DNA from: Thermoplasmatota archaeon
GTDB taxonomy: Archaea > Thermoplasmatota > E2 > UBA202 > JdFR-43
Length of the DNA stretch: 64,000 nt
Assembly (NCBI GenBank): GCA_029258955.1
Contig: JAPDJT010000004.1
Location: 1 to 64,000 of the forward strand
Direction: 5' to 3'
Every line of letters starts with the position of its first letter. Positions within the stretch are counted from its first letter, which is position 1. Under the pieces are notes generated by a model. That model ran no database searches, was not told where the DNA came from, and worked only from the letters and a program-made list of their open reading frames with translations. This document shows, one piece after another, positions 53,783 through 62,473 of the stretch. A program made the position numbers and the translations under genes.

Positions 53783-55194
53783 TGGCAAAATATAATGAAC
53801 CACTGCTAAATGAGATTGAAGAAATTGAGGAAGAATTTTTGCCTGAGGAAATAGAAAGAAAAGAACTCAATATTCCTAATTTAACAGAGAGAGAAGTAAT
53901 GAAACATTTCTTGCATCTTAGCCAAATGAATTATGGAGTAGATACCGGTTTTTATCCACTTGGCTCATGCACAATGAAATATAATCCAAAGTTGCTTGAA
54001 AGAATTGCAAAAAATGAGAAAATAAAATTTGTTCATCCTTTGCAAAATGAAGCTACATGTCAAGGATGCTTAGAAATAATGTATAAGCTTGAAAAATTGT
54101 TTTGCGAGATTACTGGAATGGATGCCTTTTCCTTGCAACCATGTGCTGGCGCTCATGGAGAGCTAACTGGAATGCTCATTACAAGAGCATATTTTGAATG
54201 GAAAGGAGAAGGAGATGTAAGAAAAGATGTCATAGTGCCGGACTCTGCTCATGGAACAAATCCTGCCTCTGCCAAAATGGCTGGATTTAATGTTATAGAA
54301 ATTCCCTCAAAAAATGGAATGGTAGATTTAACAGCATTGAAGGAAGCATTGAGTAATGAAACAGCTGCATTCATGCTTACCAATCCTAACACTCTTGGCA
54401 TTTTTGAAAAAGACATCTTAAAAATAGCTGAAGAGGTGAAAAAAGTAGGAGCTTTACTTTATTATGATGGTGCCAATCTAAATGCAATTTTAGGAAAAAC
54501 CAAGCTAGGCATTATGGGATTTGATATTGTCCATCTCAATCTGCACAAAACTTTTGCTACACCTCATGGAGGCGGAGGACCAGGAGCTGGTCCAGTAGGA
54601 GTAAAAGCTTATCTGGAAAAATTTTTGCCTGTGCCGAGAATTAAAAAAGAGGGCGAGAAATACAAATTAGATTATAATCAGCCATATTCCATAGGAAAAG
54701 TGAGCCTTTTTTATGGAAATTTTGCAGTGCTTTTGAAAGCATATGCATATATATTGAGAAAGGGGAAGGATTTGGAAAAGGTGGCAGAAAAAGCTGTTTT
54801 GAATTCAAATTATCTCATGGAAAGACTCAAAAGATATGGGTTTGAAGTTCCTTATAATGGTAAAAGAATGCATGAATTTGTTATTTCTTTAGCAAATTTA
54901 AGGAAAAAAGGAATAAGAGCATTAGATGTTGCAAAAAGGTTGCTGGATTATGGTTTTCATCCACCAACAATTTATTTCCCATTGATTGTTGAAGAAGCTT
55001 TTATGATTGAACCAACAGAAGATGAAAGTAAGGAAACCTTAGACAAATTTGCTGAGACAATGAAAAAAATTGTTGAAGAAGATATTAACATTTTAAAAAA
55101 TGCTCCTCATAACATGCCAGTTAGGAGAGTCAATGAAGCAATGGCTATGAAAAAACAAATTTTAACATGGAAAGATATTTCAAAATTGAAATGA
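53779..55194 (+). CDS. gcvPB: Glycine dehydrogenase (decarboxylating) subunit 2
   Basis: 471 residues, C-terminal half of the P-protein. [35 protein letters not shown] and [17 protein letters not shown] are conserved; the PLP lysine lies in [20 protein letters not shown] near residue 257. Forms the heterotetramer with GcvPA and feeds amino-acid catabolism or one-carbon supply. Confidence 0.96.
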   Translation: MMAKYNEPLLNEIEEIEEEFLPEEIERKELNIPNLTEREVMKHFLHLSQMNYGVDTGFYPLGSCTMKYNPKLLERIAKNEKIKFVHPLQNEATCQGCLEIMYKLEKLFCEITGMDAFSLQPCAGAHGELTGMLITRAYFEWKGEGDVRKDVIVPDSAHGTNPASAKMAGFNVIEIPSKNGMVDLTALKEALSNETAAFMLTNPNTLGIFEKDILKIAEEVKKVGALLYYDGANLNAILGKTKLGIMGFDIVHLNLHKTFATPHGGGGPGAGPVGVKAYLEKFLPVPRIKKEGEKYKLDYNQPYSIGKVSLFYGNFAVLLKAYAYILRKGKDLEKVAEKAVLNSNYLMERLKRYGFEVPYNGKRMHEFVISLANLRKKGIRALDVAKRLLDYGFHPPTIYFPLIVEEAFMIEPTEDESKETLDKFAETMKKIVEEDINILKNAPHNMPVRRVNEAMAMKKQILTWKDISKLK

Positions 55195-55303
55195 AGAGTT
55201 AGGCGATAATGCTTATGGTAATATGCCATTGCCTTTTTATTTAACATCCCCTGAAATTGCTAAATTTTATAAATGGTAAAACCTTATTGTGTTAGGTGAG
55301 GCG

Positions 55304-55918
55304 ATGGATAAGCAAGATAAGATTGTAATATTTGCAGGAATTGTTATTTTAATAATATCAATAGCAGGTATAGTATATCATGAGAAAACATATGTTGCTA
55401 CTGGTGAGGAAGTAAAGAAAACAGAATATGTGGTTTCTTGGGTTGAATACAGCGATGAAATTGTAGACAATGGATTTGTTGGCAGAGATGGATGGGGAGC
55501 AAGTTATAGCTTAGATATAGATTATCCTTCAGAAGGCAAAGAATATGGGGTTATAACAGCAGTAGATATAATTCTTGAATGGTCAGATAATCTCGATTTT
55601 CATGGACTCATATTGCCATGGAATTGGAGTGATTTGATAGAGATGAATGTAAAAATAGATGAGCTTGGATTTTCTCAATCTGCAAAAGGATATGGTAAAA
55701 TTGAATTACATGTCGAAAAAGGGCAACCTCAGGATTTTACAAAAGAAGCAGAAAATGAGACACAACTTTATGAATATTTAGCACAAAATGCATTGAATGA
55801 AGTTAACTGCAAAATCAACCTTAGCATTACACCTAAACCAAGATTTTTTGACAGAGGAAACGATTTCACCATGCGCATAGTCTATCATTACTATGTGCCA
55901 GAAATAAAAGTTAGCTAA
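55304..55918 (+). CDS. Single-helix membrane protein, function unknown
   Basis: About 204 residues from ATG 55304 (GGTGAGG upstream). One N-terminal helix (IVIFAGIVILIISIAGIVY), then a beta-rich domain outside the cell (YVVSWVEYSDEIVDNGFVGR, VDIILEWSDNLDFHGL). No family recognised; similar one-helix beta-sandwich proteins occur in Thermoplasmata. Converges on pelA, overlapping by 8 bp. Confidence 0.55.
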   Translation: MDKQDKIVIFAGIVILIISIAGIVYHEKTYVATGEEVKKTEYVVSWVEYSDEIVDNGFVGRDGWGASYSLDIDYPSEGKEYGVITAVDIILEWSDNLDFHGLILPWNWSDLIEMNVKIDELGFSQSAKGYGKIELHVEKGQPQDFTKEAENETQLYEYLAQNALNEVNCKINLSITPKPRFFDRGNDFTMRIVYHYYVPEIKVS

Positions 55919-56909
55919 TTTTGTATCTAAGCAAAGCAACAACTTTTCCCAATGCTTCAAGCTTTTTCCTTGTTTCTTCTCCTTCTATTATAATAATCTC
56001 CGCCCTGCACCATTCTGCTTTTTTAAGCAATCCCTCATTTTTTATTAAATCGCTTGTAATCAACAATTTATCTACAGCTCCCATTTCCAAGGCTTTTTCA
56101 ACTTCTTCCATTCCATAAGCAACTAATCCATCTTTAGAAATTTCTTCCATTACCTTTTCCATTAGCATTTCTTCCTTTGTTATTCTGTTTTCCTTAGCTA
56201 TTTTTTCAACTGCTCCTCTTTTCAAAGCTTCATATACGCCAACCATACCAGCATGACTTGTGCTATCTACAACAAAATTTTTTAATTCATTTTTTGCAAA
56301 TTCAACAAATTTATCCTTTTCAAAACCCGGTCCAACAATCACTAAAGGCAAATTCAAATTTTTTATCTTAGCCAGTATCTGTCCATAATACTCTTTTTCA
56401 TCATAAGAATCATTATACATTTTTCCTCCTCTATAAGAAGGAATATTTGCTACCTCTTCTACTCCATATTCATGAACAATTGCTAAAGTAGCCATTTCAT
56501 CATCCATAGCTAAAATAGCAACTTTTGGATGTTTTTTTGTTGCTTCTTCAAGCCTTTTTAAATGATGCTCCTTCCACTCTTTTTCAATTTTTATTTCCAT
56601 ATTTGGCTCGATATTAAAAGTATGATATGCTCCAATTTCTTCAACACCTTCAACAATTTTTCCTCTTATTCTAAGCCTATCCGTAAATTTCTGAAATTCT
56701 TTATCTGTTACCTGTATTTTTAAATAAACCCTCTCCTTCTCTCCTTTTTTACTCCTTATTTTGTCTTCTCCTTCTTTCTTGCTTCTATAAGTAAAAGCTG
56801 AAATATAGTCTCCTTCTTCAATGAGATTATAAAGATGCCATGCATCCTCTTTACTTTGCACTTTTACTTTCACAATTCCTTTCTTTAAATCCATTTCAAG
56901 AACTTTCAT
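55911..56909 (-). CDS. pelA: Ribosome rescue factor Pelota (aPelota)
   Basis: 332 residues, eRF1-like. The N-terminal Sm-like domain ([36 protein letters not shown]), the central domain ([20 protein letters not shown]) and the C-terminal domain ([20 protein letters not shown]) are all present, with no GGQ peptide-release motif, as expected. It splits stalled ribosomes with aEF1A/ABCE1. Coupled by 4 bp to the NFACT gene, which handles the same stalled complexes. Confidence 0.94.
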   Translation of the reverse strand: MKVLEMDLKKGIVKVKVQSKEDAWHLYNLIEEGDYISAFTYRSKKEGEDKIRSKKGEKERVYLKIQVTDKEFQKFTDRLRIRGKIVEGVEEIGAYHTFNIEPNMEIKIEKEWKEHHLKRLEEATKKHPKVAILAMDDEMATLAIVHEYGVEEVANIPSYRGGKMYNDSYDEKEYYGQILAKIKNLNLPLVIVGPGFEKDKFVEFAKNELKNFVVDSTSHAGMVGVYEALKRGAVEKIAKENRITKEEMLMEKVMEEISKDGLVAYGMEEVEKALEMGAVDKLLITSDLIKNEGLLKKAEWCRAEIIIIEGEETRKKLEALGKVVALLRYKIS

Positions 56910-58771
56910 AATTTTTCCTCCTTTTTCGCTAATTTTCCAGGTGGTAAAGCTCTCTGTAACTCTTCAACATCGCATCCAAAAATTTCTGCAAGCTCTTTTG
57001 CAACCTCATTTTTATCTTTATCACCAGGAATAAAAATTATCCATTTCTTTGCCCATTTCTTAACTGCTGATGGTGCTCCACCCATGACTCTCTCCTCTCC
57101 ATTTATTTCAACTATTCCTACGCCTGCTTCAAGCTGGCATTTTTCATAATTTCTCTTCCCCCTTATAACAAAAGCACCAGTAGGCAAATATTCTCCAGAC
57201 TCTGCTCTTTTTGACACTTGCCAAGGATAAACCCAATAAGCTATTGCAACTCCATAACTTTGACCCCAAGCTTTTGAATATGAAACTGCAAATTGGCACG
57301 CTTCCTTTATAGTCTGCTCCCCAATCTCCTTTTTATTTCCATAAATATCGCTTGCCTTTATTATGCAAGAAGGCGCCCCATGCACATCAGCATGCACATA
57401 TAAGTCATCATCCTGCATGTATTTTTTAACAACTTTTTCATTTGATTTTGCATCCTTTCCAGCAATAATCAAATTTCCTTCTGATGAAATAAACCACCTA
57501 TAATTTTCAAACCAGTATTTCCTTCTCTTCTTTTTTATCTTTTTTTCCTCTATTTTTATTTTGTCAAGCTCTTTTAATTTCCTTTTTGCTTCTTCCATAG
57601 CTTCAATTGCTCCTTTTATCTTTTCTTTCATCTTTTTACTCATTTCATATTTTTCCTCTGCATTTTGGTAAACATTCTTGTTTAAATCAAGTTCCACCTT
57701 TACTTTTTCATCTCCATAAGGCAATTCCACAATAACTTTTGGATATTTTCTCGCTATTATTAGTTCGTTCTTTTCTCCTTCAAGAATTTTTTTCACGAGT
57801 TCATAATTTGCAAATATTGCATCTCCTTCCTGTCTGTATTTTATTTCCTTTTCCTTAAATTTTTCAATTGCCTCTTCTTGCTGTTTTATTTGCCTTTTTA
57901 TTTTTTCTTTTTCTTCTTCCAGTTCTTTCTTTTCCTCTTTTTCTTTTCGTAAAAATTTGTAATAAAATTCATCAAATGCTTCATTTACACTTTCGTATTC
58001 TTTTTGCTCGCATCCTTCATATCTTTTAATAGGCATTGGAAGAACATCTACATCACCATTGCATTTTACTATAACTGGTTTAAATGCACCTTCCTCAAAT
58101 TTCTCAAATAGCTCTCTCATCTTTTCATATAACCTTTTCATCTCTTCATCGCTTGTTTCATTTGGCAATTTTTCTTTTGATACATTTGCTAAATAACAGA
58201 TTTCTTCAGCCCATTTTCCAGGTATTCCTAATTTAACTAAACCCCTTACAACATCTTTTGCTCCAAAAATTTTTTCTTTAAATTCTTCATATGAAATTTC
58301 TTTTGGATTTATTTTTGAAGGAGGAAAAATGTATGCCTCGCCTCTTTTTATTTCTCTATGAGCCCATTTTTGATACATTAGGGGCATTATTATTTTTTCA
58401 TCCTCTCCAACCAAAACTATGTTTCCATTTGGAATAAACTCGCATATCAATTTATATTTCTGCTCCTTTTGAACTTCAAAAATAACGATTCTATCAAAAT
58501 CATGCTGTTTTATGTCAACAATTTTTCCATTCCCTAAGTATTTTCTTAAAATCATTGCAAAAGCTGGGGGGTGCTCTTTGCTTTCCTCTCTATACTTACT
58601 TATGCAAAGCCATTTTCCTGCTTTGATAAAAATTTCCACCTTTTTCTTCCCCTTCGTTTTTATATAAATTTCATCATCAATCTGATAAACTTTGTCAATG
58701 TAGCTGTCTTTCAGCTCTTGAAGTTCCTTTACAATAGCAAGAACATCAAATGCATCTACTGATTCTTTCAT
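56906..58771 (-). CDS. NFACT family protein (Rqc2/RqcH homologue)
   Basis: 621 residues. NFACT-N domain at the start ([40 protein letters not shown], with the DR dyad in [10 protein letters not shown]), a helix-hairpin region, long coiled coil ([20 protein letters not shown]), and NFACT-R ([52 protein letters not shown]). RqcH/Rqc2 bind the large subunit carrying a stalled chain and add alanine tails as degradation tags. The operon with pelA argues for one rescue and quality-control unit. Confidence 0.93.
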   Translation of the reverse strand: MKESVDAFDVLAIVKELQELKDSYIDKVYQIDDEIYIKTKGKKKVEIFIKAGKWLCISKYREESKEHPPAFAMILRKYLGNGKIVDIKQHDFDRIVIFEVQKEQKYKLICEFIPNGNIVLVGEDEKIIMPLMYQKWAHREIKRGEAYIFPPSKINPKEISYEEFKEKIFGAKDVVRGLVKLGIPGKWAEEICYLANVSKEKLPNETSDEEMKRLYEKMRELFEKFEEGAFKPVIVKCNGDVDVLPMPIKRYEGCEQKEYESVNEAFDEFYYKFLRKEKEEKKELEEEKEKIKRQIKQQEEAIEKFKEKEIKYRQEGDAIFANYELVKKILEGEKNELIIARKYPKVIVELPYGDEKVKVELDLNKNVYQNAEEKYEMSKKMKEKIKGAIEAMEEAKRKLKELDKIKIEEKKIKKKRRKYWFENYRWFISSEGNLIIAGKDAKSNEKVVKKYMQDDDLYVHADVHGAPSCIIKASDIYGNKKEIGEQTIKEACQFAVSYSKAWGQSYGVAIAYWVYPWQVSKRAESGEYLPTGAFVIRGKRNYEKCQLEAGVGIVEINGEERVMGGAPSAVKKWAKKWIIFIPGDKDKNEVAKELAEIFGCDVEELQRALPPGKLAKKEEKL

Positions 58772-58772
58772 T

Positions 58773-60509
58773 TTAATTCATTTTTAAGCAAGGCAGTCCA
58801 AATAAAACATATTCTTCAACAGTTTTATAATCCTGCCAGTCATCCATTGGGATATTATTTAAGTAGCTAATTATTGCATTGTAAAATGCATTTCCTAAAA
58901 ATTCTTCATTATGATTTCTGAAAAATTCTATTTCTAAATAGCCAGACAAACTTTCTGCAGTTGCATATCCTCCAAAGCCATATGATAAGCCAGTAGAGCC
59001 AATAAATGCTATTGCTCCTCCTCCTGCCTTTTTAACAAAGCTCCATCCAAAGCATTCATATGTCAAATTGAATTGGCAGGTATGGCAGGCATTGGCAAAA
59101 AATATTGGTAATTTTTCCCCATTGAAATATGTGAATATGTCAAACAATGTTATTCCTATCCACTCATCGCTGTTATGCGGGTGAGTTGCCCAGCTGTTTG
59201 GGGAGCCGTGTCCAGATAAATCTACAAATTTTGCCCCTTTCATCATTTCTTGCCAGAAGTTTTTTCTGCTTAGAGTATTTAAGGAAGTCCAGAGGAAAAT
59301 GCAATCATAATCTTCCAAAACTTCAGCAACTTTCTCATTTAAATATTCTCCTTCATTTATATCATCTCTGTCATTTAAATCTGTATCACCCCCGCACAAT
59401 ATAGCTCTTCTTTTCCACTCACCCTGCCCTTTTTCATACTGGATAATTTTATTCACAACTATCTTTAATTCCAATTTATTTCTGCACGGAAGGCGCCCCA
59501 CATAAACATCAGGATATAAATCAACATCATCGTACCTTCCATTGTAATCATATTCAGCATAGATTCCGTTTCCATTTGTATCCCAAGAGGAAAAGTTTCC
59601 ATTTGCATCATATATGTCTGCAAAATATAAATCGCTGAGATAACCATTTTCTGTAAATGGTGGCACTTTATCTATGGAGTATGCATACCTTGCTGGCATA
59701 ATCCACTCTTCTTTGCTAAATTTTCTTCCTCCTACAAGCAAAACATATTCAATGCCCCAGTTTTCAATTGCATCTTTAATGAAATATTTTATTTTCTCTG
59801 CAGAATCTCTTCCCTGCGTTGCAAAATACTTGCCTCCATATATTTCATCTAATGAAACAATAATTGTTTTTATTCCATATTTTTCCTTATGCTCCTTCAA
59901 TGGTTGCAACTGCTCAACCCAATTATCTGGGCAAATAATAAGCAAGTCATATTCATCTTTGTTAAACAATGGCTGAGAAGGCAATTTGTAATCAATGGAA
60001 ATGTCGAAATCCTTTGCATATAAAACTTCATTTCTTATAGCATTGTATCTCACTGGATAGAGATAAATGTTTAAGAAAACAACATGCTTTCCATCTTTTA
60101 TTCCCATTCCTATGCTATAATCATACCATTCATTTGGATAAAATTCATCCTTGCTATAAATTTCTCCTTCCTTTATTTCGTATTTATATTCCATATTCAA
60201 TGGCATAGCTGGTGGAGCTGGCTGTATCTTCTTTTCAAGCTTTATTTCCTCAATTTTCTTTGCTTCAACGTTTATTTCATTTATTTTTGTTCCAGCAGGA
60301 TATGTATATGTCTTTACATAATATGGCAATATAGGATAGCCTTCACTGTACATATACAAAGCATTTTCAAGCTGTAAAATGCAGTAATCATTTGTATTAG
60401 AAATGTGTATAGTTGGCTTATCCTCTATGCTATTTGTTTCTCTCCTTATTATTCCTGTATATGGAAAGGCTATGATAAGAGCAATTAAAACAATCATAAC
60501 TTTTTTCAT
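58773..60509 (-). CDS. C25 (gingipain-type) cysteine peptidase, paralogue 2
   Basis: About 578 residues starting at ATG 60509 ([19 protein letters not shown]), not the further in-frame ATG at 60539. Architecture as in the 37436 protein: propeptide-like region, [38 protein letters not shown], catalytic histidine in [15 protein letters not shown] near 434, catalytic cysteine in [11 protein letters not shown] near 475, and a [12 protein letters not shown] end. One stretch is nearly identical in DNA to the paralogue. Begins 2 bp after the NFACT stop-side neighbour's start region and may share its transcript. Confidence 0.9.
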   Translation of the reverse strand: MKKVMIVLIALIIAFPYTGIIRRETNSIEDKPTIHISNTNDYCILQLENALYMYSEGYPILPYYVKTYTYPAGTKINEINVEAKKIEEIKLEKKIQPAPPAMPLNMEYKYEIKEGEIYSKDEFYPNEWYDYSIGMGIKDGKHVVFLNIYLYPVRYNAIRNEVLYAKDFDISIDYKLPSQPLFNKDEYDLLIICPDNWVEQLQPLKEHKEKYGIKTIIVSLDEIYGGKYFATQGRDSAEKIKYFIKDAIENWGIEYVLLVGGRKFSKEEWIMPARYAYSIDKVPPFTENGYLSDLYFADIYDANGNFSSWDTNGNGIYAEYDYNGRYDDVDLYPDVYVGRLPCRNKLELKIVVNKIIQYEKGQGEWKRRAILCGGDTDLNDRDDINEGEYLNEKVAEVLEDYDCIFLWTSLNTLSRKNFWQEMMKGAKFVDLSGHGSPNSWATHPHNSDEWIGITLFDIFTYFNGEKLPIFFANACHTCQFNLTYECFGWSFVKKAGGGAIAFIGSTGLSYGFGGYATAESLSGYLEIEFFRNHNEEFLGNAFYNAIISYLNNIPMDDWQDYKTVEEYVLFGLPCLKMN

Positions 60510-60545
60510 GAGTTTATATTCAAAATATTCATAAAACATTTTCTT

Positions 60546-60619
60546 AAATGAATTGGAACATTGTTATAGTAAATTCTCTTCATGCAATAGTAGCAAATGA
60601 TAATCATTTCTCATTTTCT
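60546..60619 (+). repeat. Intergenic hairpin repeat, copy 13
   Basis: AAATGAATTGGAACATTGTT, ATAGTAAATTCTCTTCATGC, AATAGTAGCAAATGATAATC, ATTTCTCATTTTC. Left arm and core near consensus. Lies upstream of the C25 gene's start and before the peptidase ghost. Confidence 0.75.
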
Positions 60620-60656
60620 CATCGCCAAATTTATTAAATCATTTTCATATATTTCC

Positions 60657-60799
60657 ATGAAAAAGCTCATTGTTTTGCTCATATGTTTTGCTTTAATTAA
60701 TCCAAGATTTATGATTGGAAAATATTTGTATAAAAATATCATTGCCTTCATGAGTTTAATTTATATGGTGACCCAGCTTTCAATCTGTGGAATCCATGA
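60657..60799 (+). pseudogene. Ghost of a third C25 peptidase gene
   Basis: From ATG 60657 the sequence MKKLIVLLICFALINPRF is a signal peptide like those of the two C25 genes. In a second frame, ending at TGA 60797-60799, it reads CLHEFNLYGDPAFNLWNP, matching the family's closing motif (compare LLGDPTLKIGGY). About 1.6 kb of catalytic domain is missing between them. The small open frame here is therefore read as both ends of a deleted peptidase gene rather than a real short protein. Its stop overlaps the argS start. Confidence 0.6.
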
Positions 60800-62472
60800 T
60801 GTATCCATTTGAAAAATTTGAGGATGAAGTAAGGCAAAAGCTTAACGAAAGAATTAGACAACTCTATGGAATTGATATAGAAATAAAGCTTGAAAAGCCA
60901 AAAGAAATAGCAGATTTGGCATATCCATGTTTTCAGCTTGCTAAGAAAATAAAAAGAAACCCATTAGAAATAGCTGAAGAACTTGCAGAAATTAAAGGAG
61001 AATGGATTGAAAAAAGCGAGGCTGTAAGAGGATATGTTAATTTCTTTATAAATGCGGAGAAATTGGCAATGGAATTGATAAAGCAGATAGAGGAAATGGG
61101 AGATGATTTTGGAAAAAGAGAGAAAAAGGCAATCAAAGTTATAGTGGAGCATACTTCTGCCAATCCAAATGGGCCATTGCACGTTGGGAGGGCGAGAAAT
61201 CCAATAATTGGTGATACTATTGCAAGATTGCTAAAATTTTATGGATACGATGTTACTACTCAATATTATGTTGATGATATGGGAAAGCAAGTTGCAACTC
61301 TTTTCTGGGGCATTAAAAATTTAAAGCTTGAAGCAAAGCATGATAAACCAGATCACAAATATGTTGCATATTATCAGAAAGCTTCAGAGCTTGCGGAAAA
61401 AAACCCAGAAGTTAAAAAGGAGATAGAAGAAATTATTAAGAAATGTGAGCAAGGAGATAAAAAATTACTGGAAGAAATAAAAGAAATTTATGATGAAGTA
61501 TTAAAAGGAATAATGCAAAGCTTAAATATGCTGAACATTTACATAGATGAATTTGTTGAAGAATCAAAATTTGTTTTGGATGGAAGCGTTGAAAAAGTTG
61601 TAGATGAATTGAGAAAAACAGGATATGTAAAGGAAGAAGGAAATGCCTTATATATTGATTTAGAGCCTTTTGGAATACATGGAAGAGATAAAAAATTTTT
61701 CTTAACGAGGAGTGATGGCACCTCTTTATATGCAACTAGGGATATTGCATATCATATATGGAAGGGAGAAAGAGCAGATTTAATGATAAATGTGCTTGGC
61801 GAAGACCATAAGCTTGAGGCAAAATGTGTTGAAATTGCCTTAAAACTATTAAATAAAAAGACACCTGAAGTTATTTTTTATTCCTTTGTTTCCTTACCAG
61901 AAGGAAGAATGTCAACAAGAAAGGGGAGAGTGGTTTATTTAGATGATTTAATTGAAGAAGCTATTGAAAGAGCTAAAAAAGAAGTTAATGAAAGAGGAAT
62001 AGAAGATGCAGAAAAAATTGCAAAAAGTGTTGCTGTTGGGGCAATAAGATACAATATAATAAAGGTGAAACCAAGCAAAGCAATAGTATTTAAATGGGAA
62101 GAAGCCTTGAATTTTGAAGGCGAATCAGCTCCATTCATTCAATATGCACACGCAAGATGTTGCTCCATTTTAAGGAAAGCAAATTATGAAAAGCAGAGCA
62201 CAGCTAAATATGAGCATGAAAGCGAGATAAAACTGCTAAAAAAACTTGCTTTATTTCCAGAGAAAGTAAAAGAATGTGCCGAAACAAGAAATCCTTCATT
62301 GCTTGCAGAATATGCTCATGAAGTTGCGTCAACATTCAACATTTTTTATAGAGATTGCAGAGTAATAGGAAGCGAGAAAGAAAAAGAAAGATTGGCTTTG
62401 GTGAATGCAACTCGCCAGGTTCTAAAAAACTGTCTCAATTTGCTCGGAATAGATGCTTTAGAGAGAATGTGA
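60796..62472 (+). CDS. argS: Arginyl-tRNA synthetase
   Basis: 558 residues from ATG 60796; a further ATG follows at once (60799) and a GTG at 60787 is in frame. The Arg-specific N-terminal domain (IEIKLEKPKEIADLAYPCFQ) precedes the class I HIGH region SANPNGPLHVGRARNPIIGD, the conserved YYVDDMGKQVA, the KMSKS-like LPEGRMSTRKGRVVYLDD, and the C-terminal anticodon domain ending LLGIDALERM. Attaches arginine to tRNA-Arg. Confidence 0.96.
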   Translation: MMYPFEKFEDEVRQKLNERIRQLYGIDIEIKLEKPKEIADLAYPCFQLAKKIKRNPLEIAEELAEIKGEWIEKSEAVRGYVNFFINAEKLAMELIKQIEEMGDDFGKREKKAIKVIVEHTSANPNGPLHVGRARNPIIGDTIARLLKFYGYDVTTQYYVDDMGKQVATLFWGIKNLKLEAKHDKPDHKYVAYYQKASELAEKNPEVKKEIEEIIKKCEQGDKKLLEEIKEIYDEVLKGIMQSLNMLNIYIDEFVEESKFVLDGSVEKVVDELRKTGYVKEEGNALYIDLEPFGIHGRDKKFFLTRSDGTSLYATRDIAYHIWKGERADLMINVLGEDHKLEAKCVEIALKLLNKKTPEVIFYSFVSLPEGRMSTRKGRVVYLDDLIEEAIERAKKEVNERGIEDAEKIAKSVAVGAIRYNIIKVKPSKAIVFKWEEALNFEGESAPFIQYAHARCCSILRKANYEKQSTAKYEHESEIKLLKKLALFPEKVKECAETRNPSLLAEYAHEVASTFNIFYRDCRVIGSEKEKERLALVNATRQVLKNCLNLLGIDALERM

Positions 62473-62473
62473 G

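Noticed and set aside
60597-60812. Small exported protein of 71 residues
   Set aside because: The two ends match the start and, in another frame, the finish of C25 peptidases, so a deleted gene explains it better.
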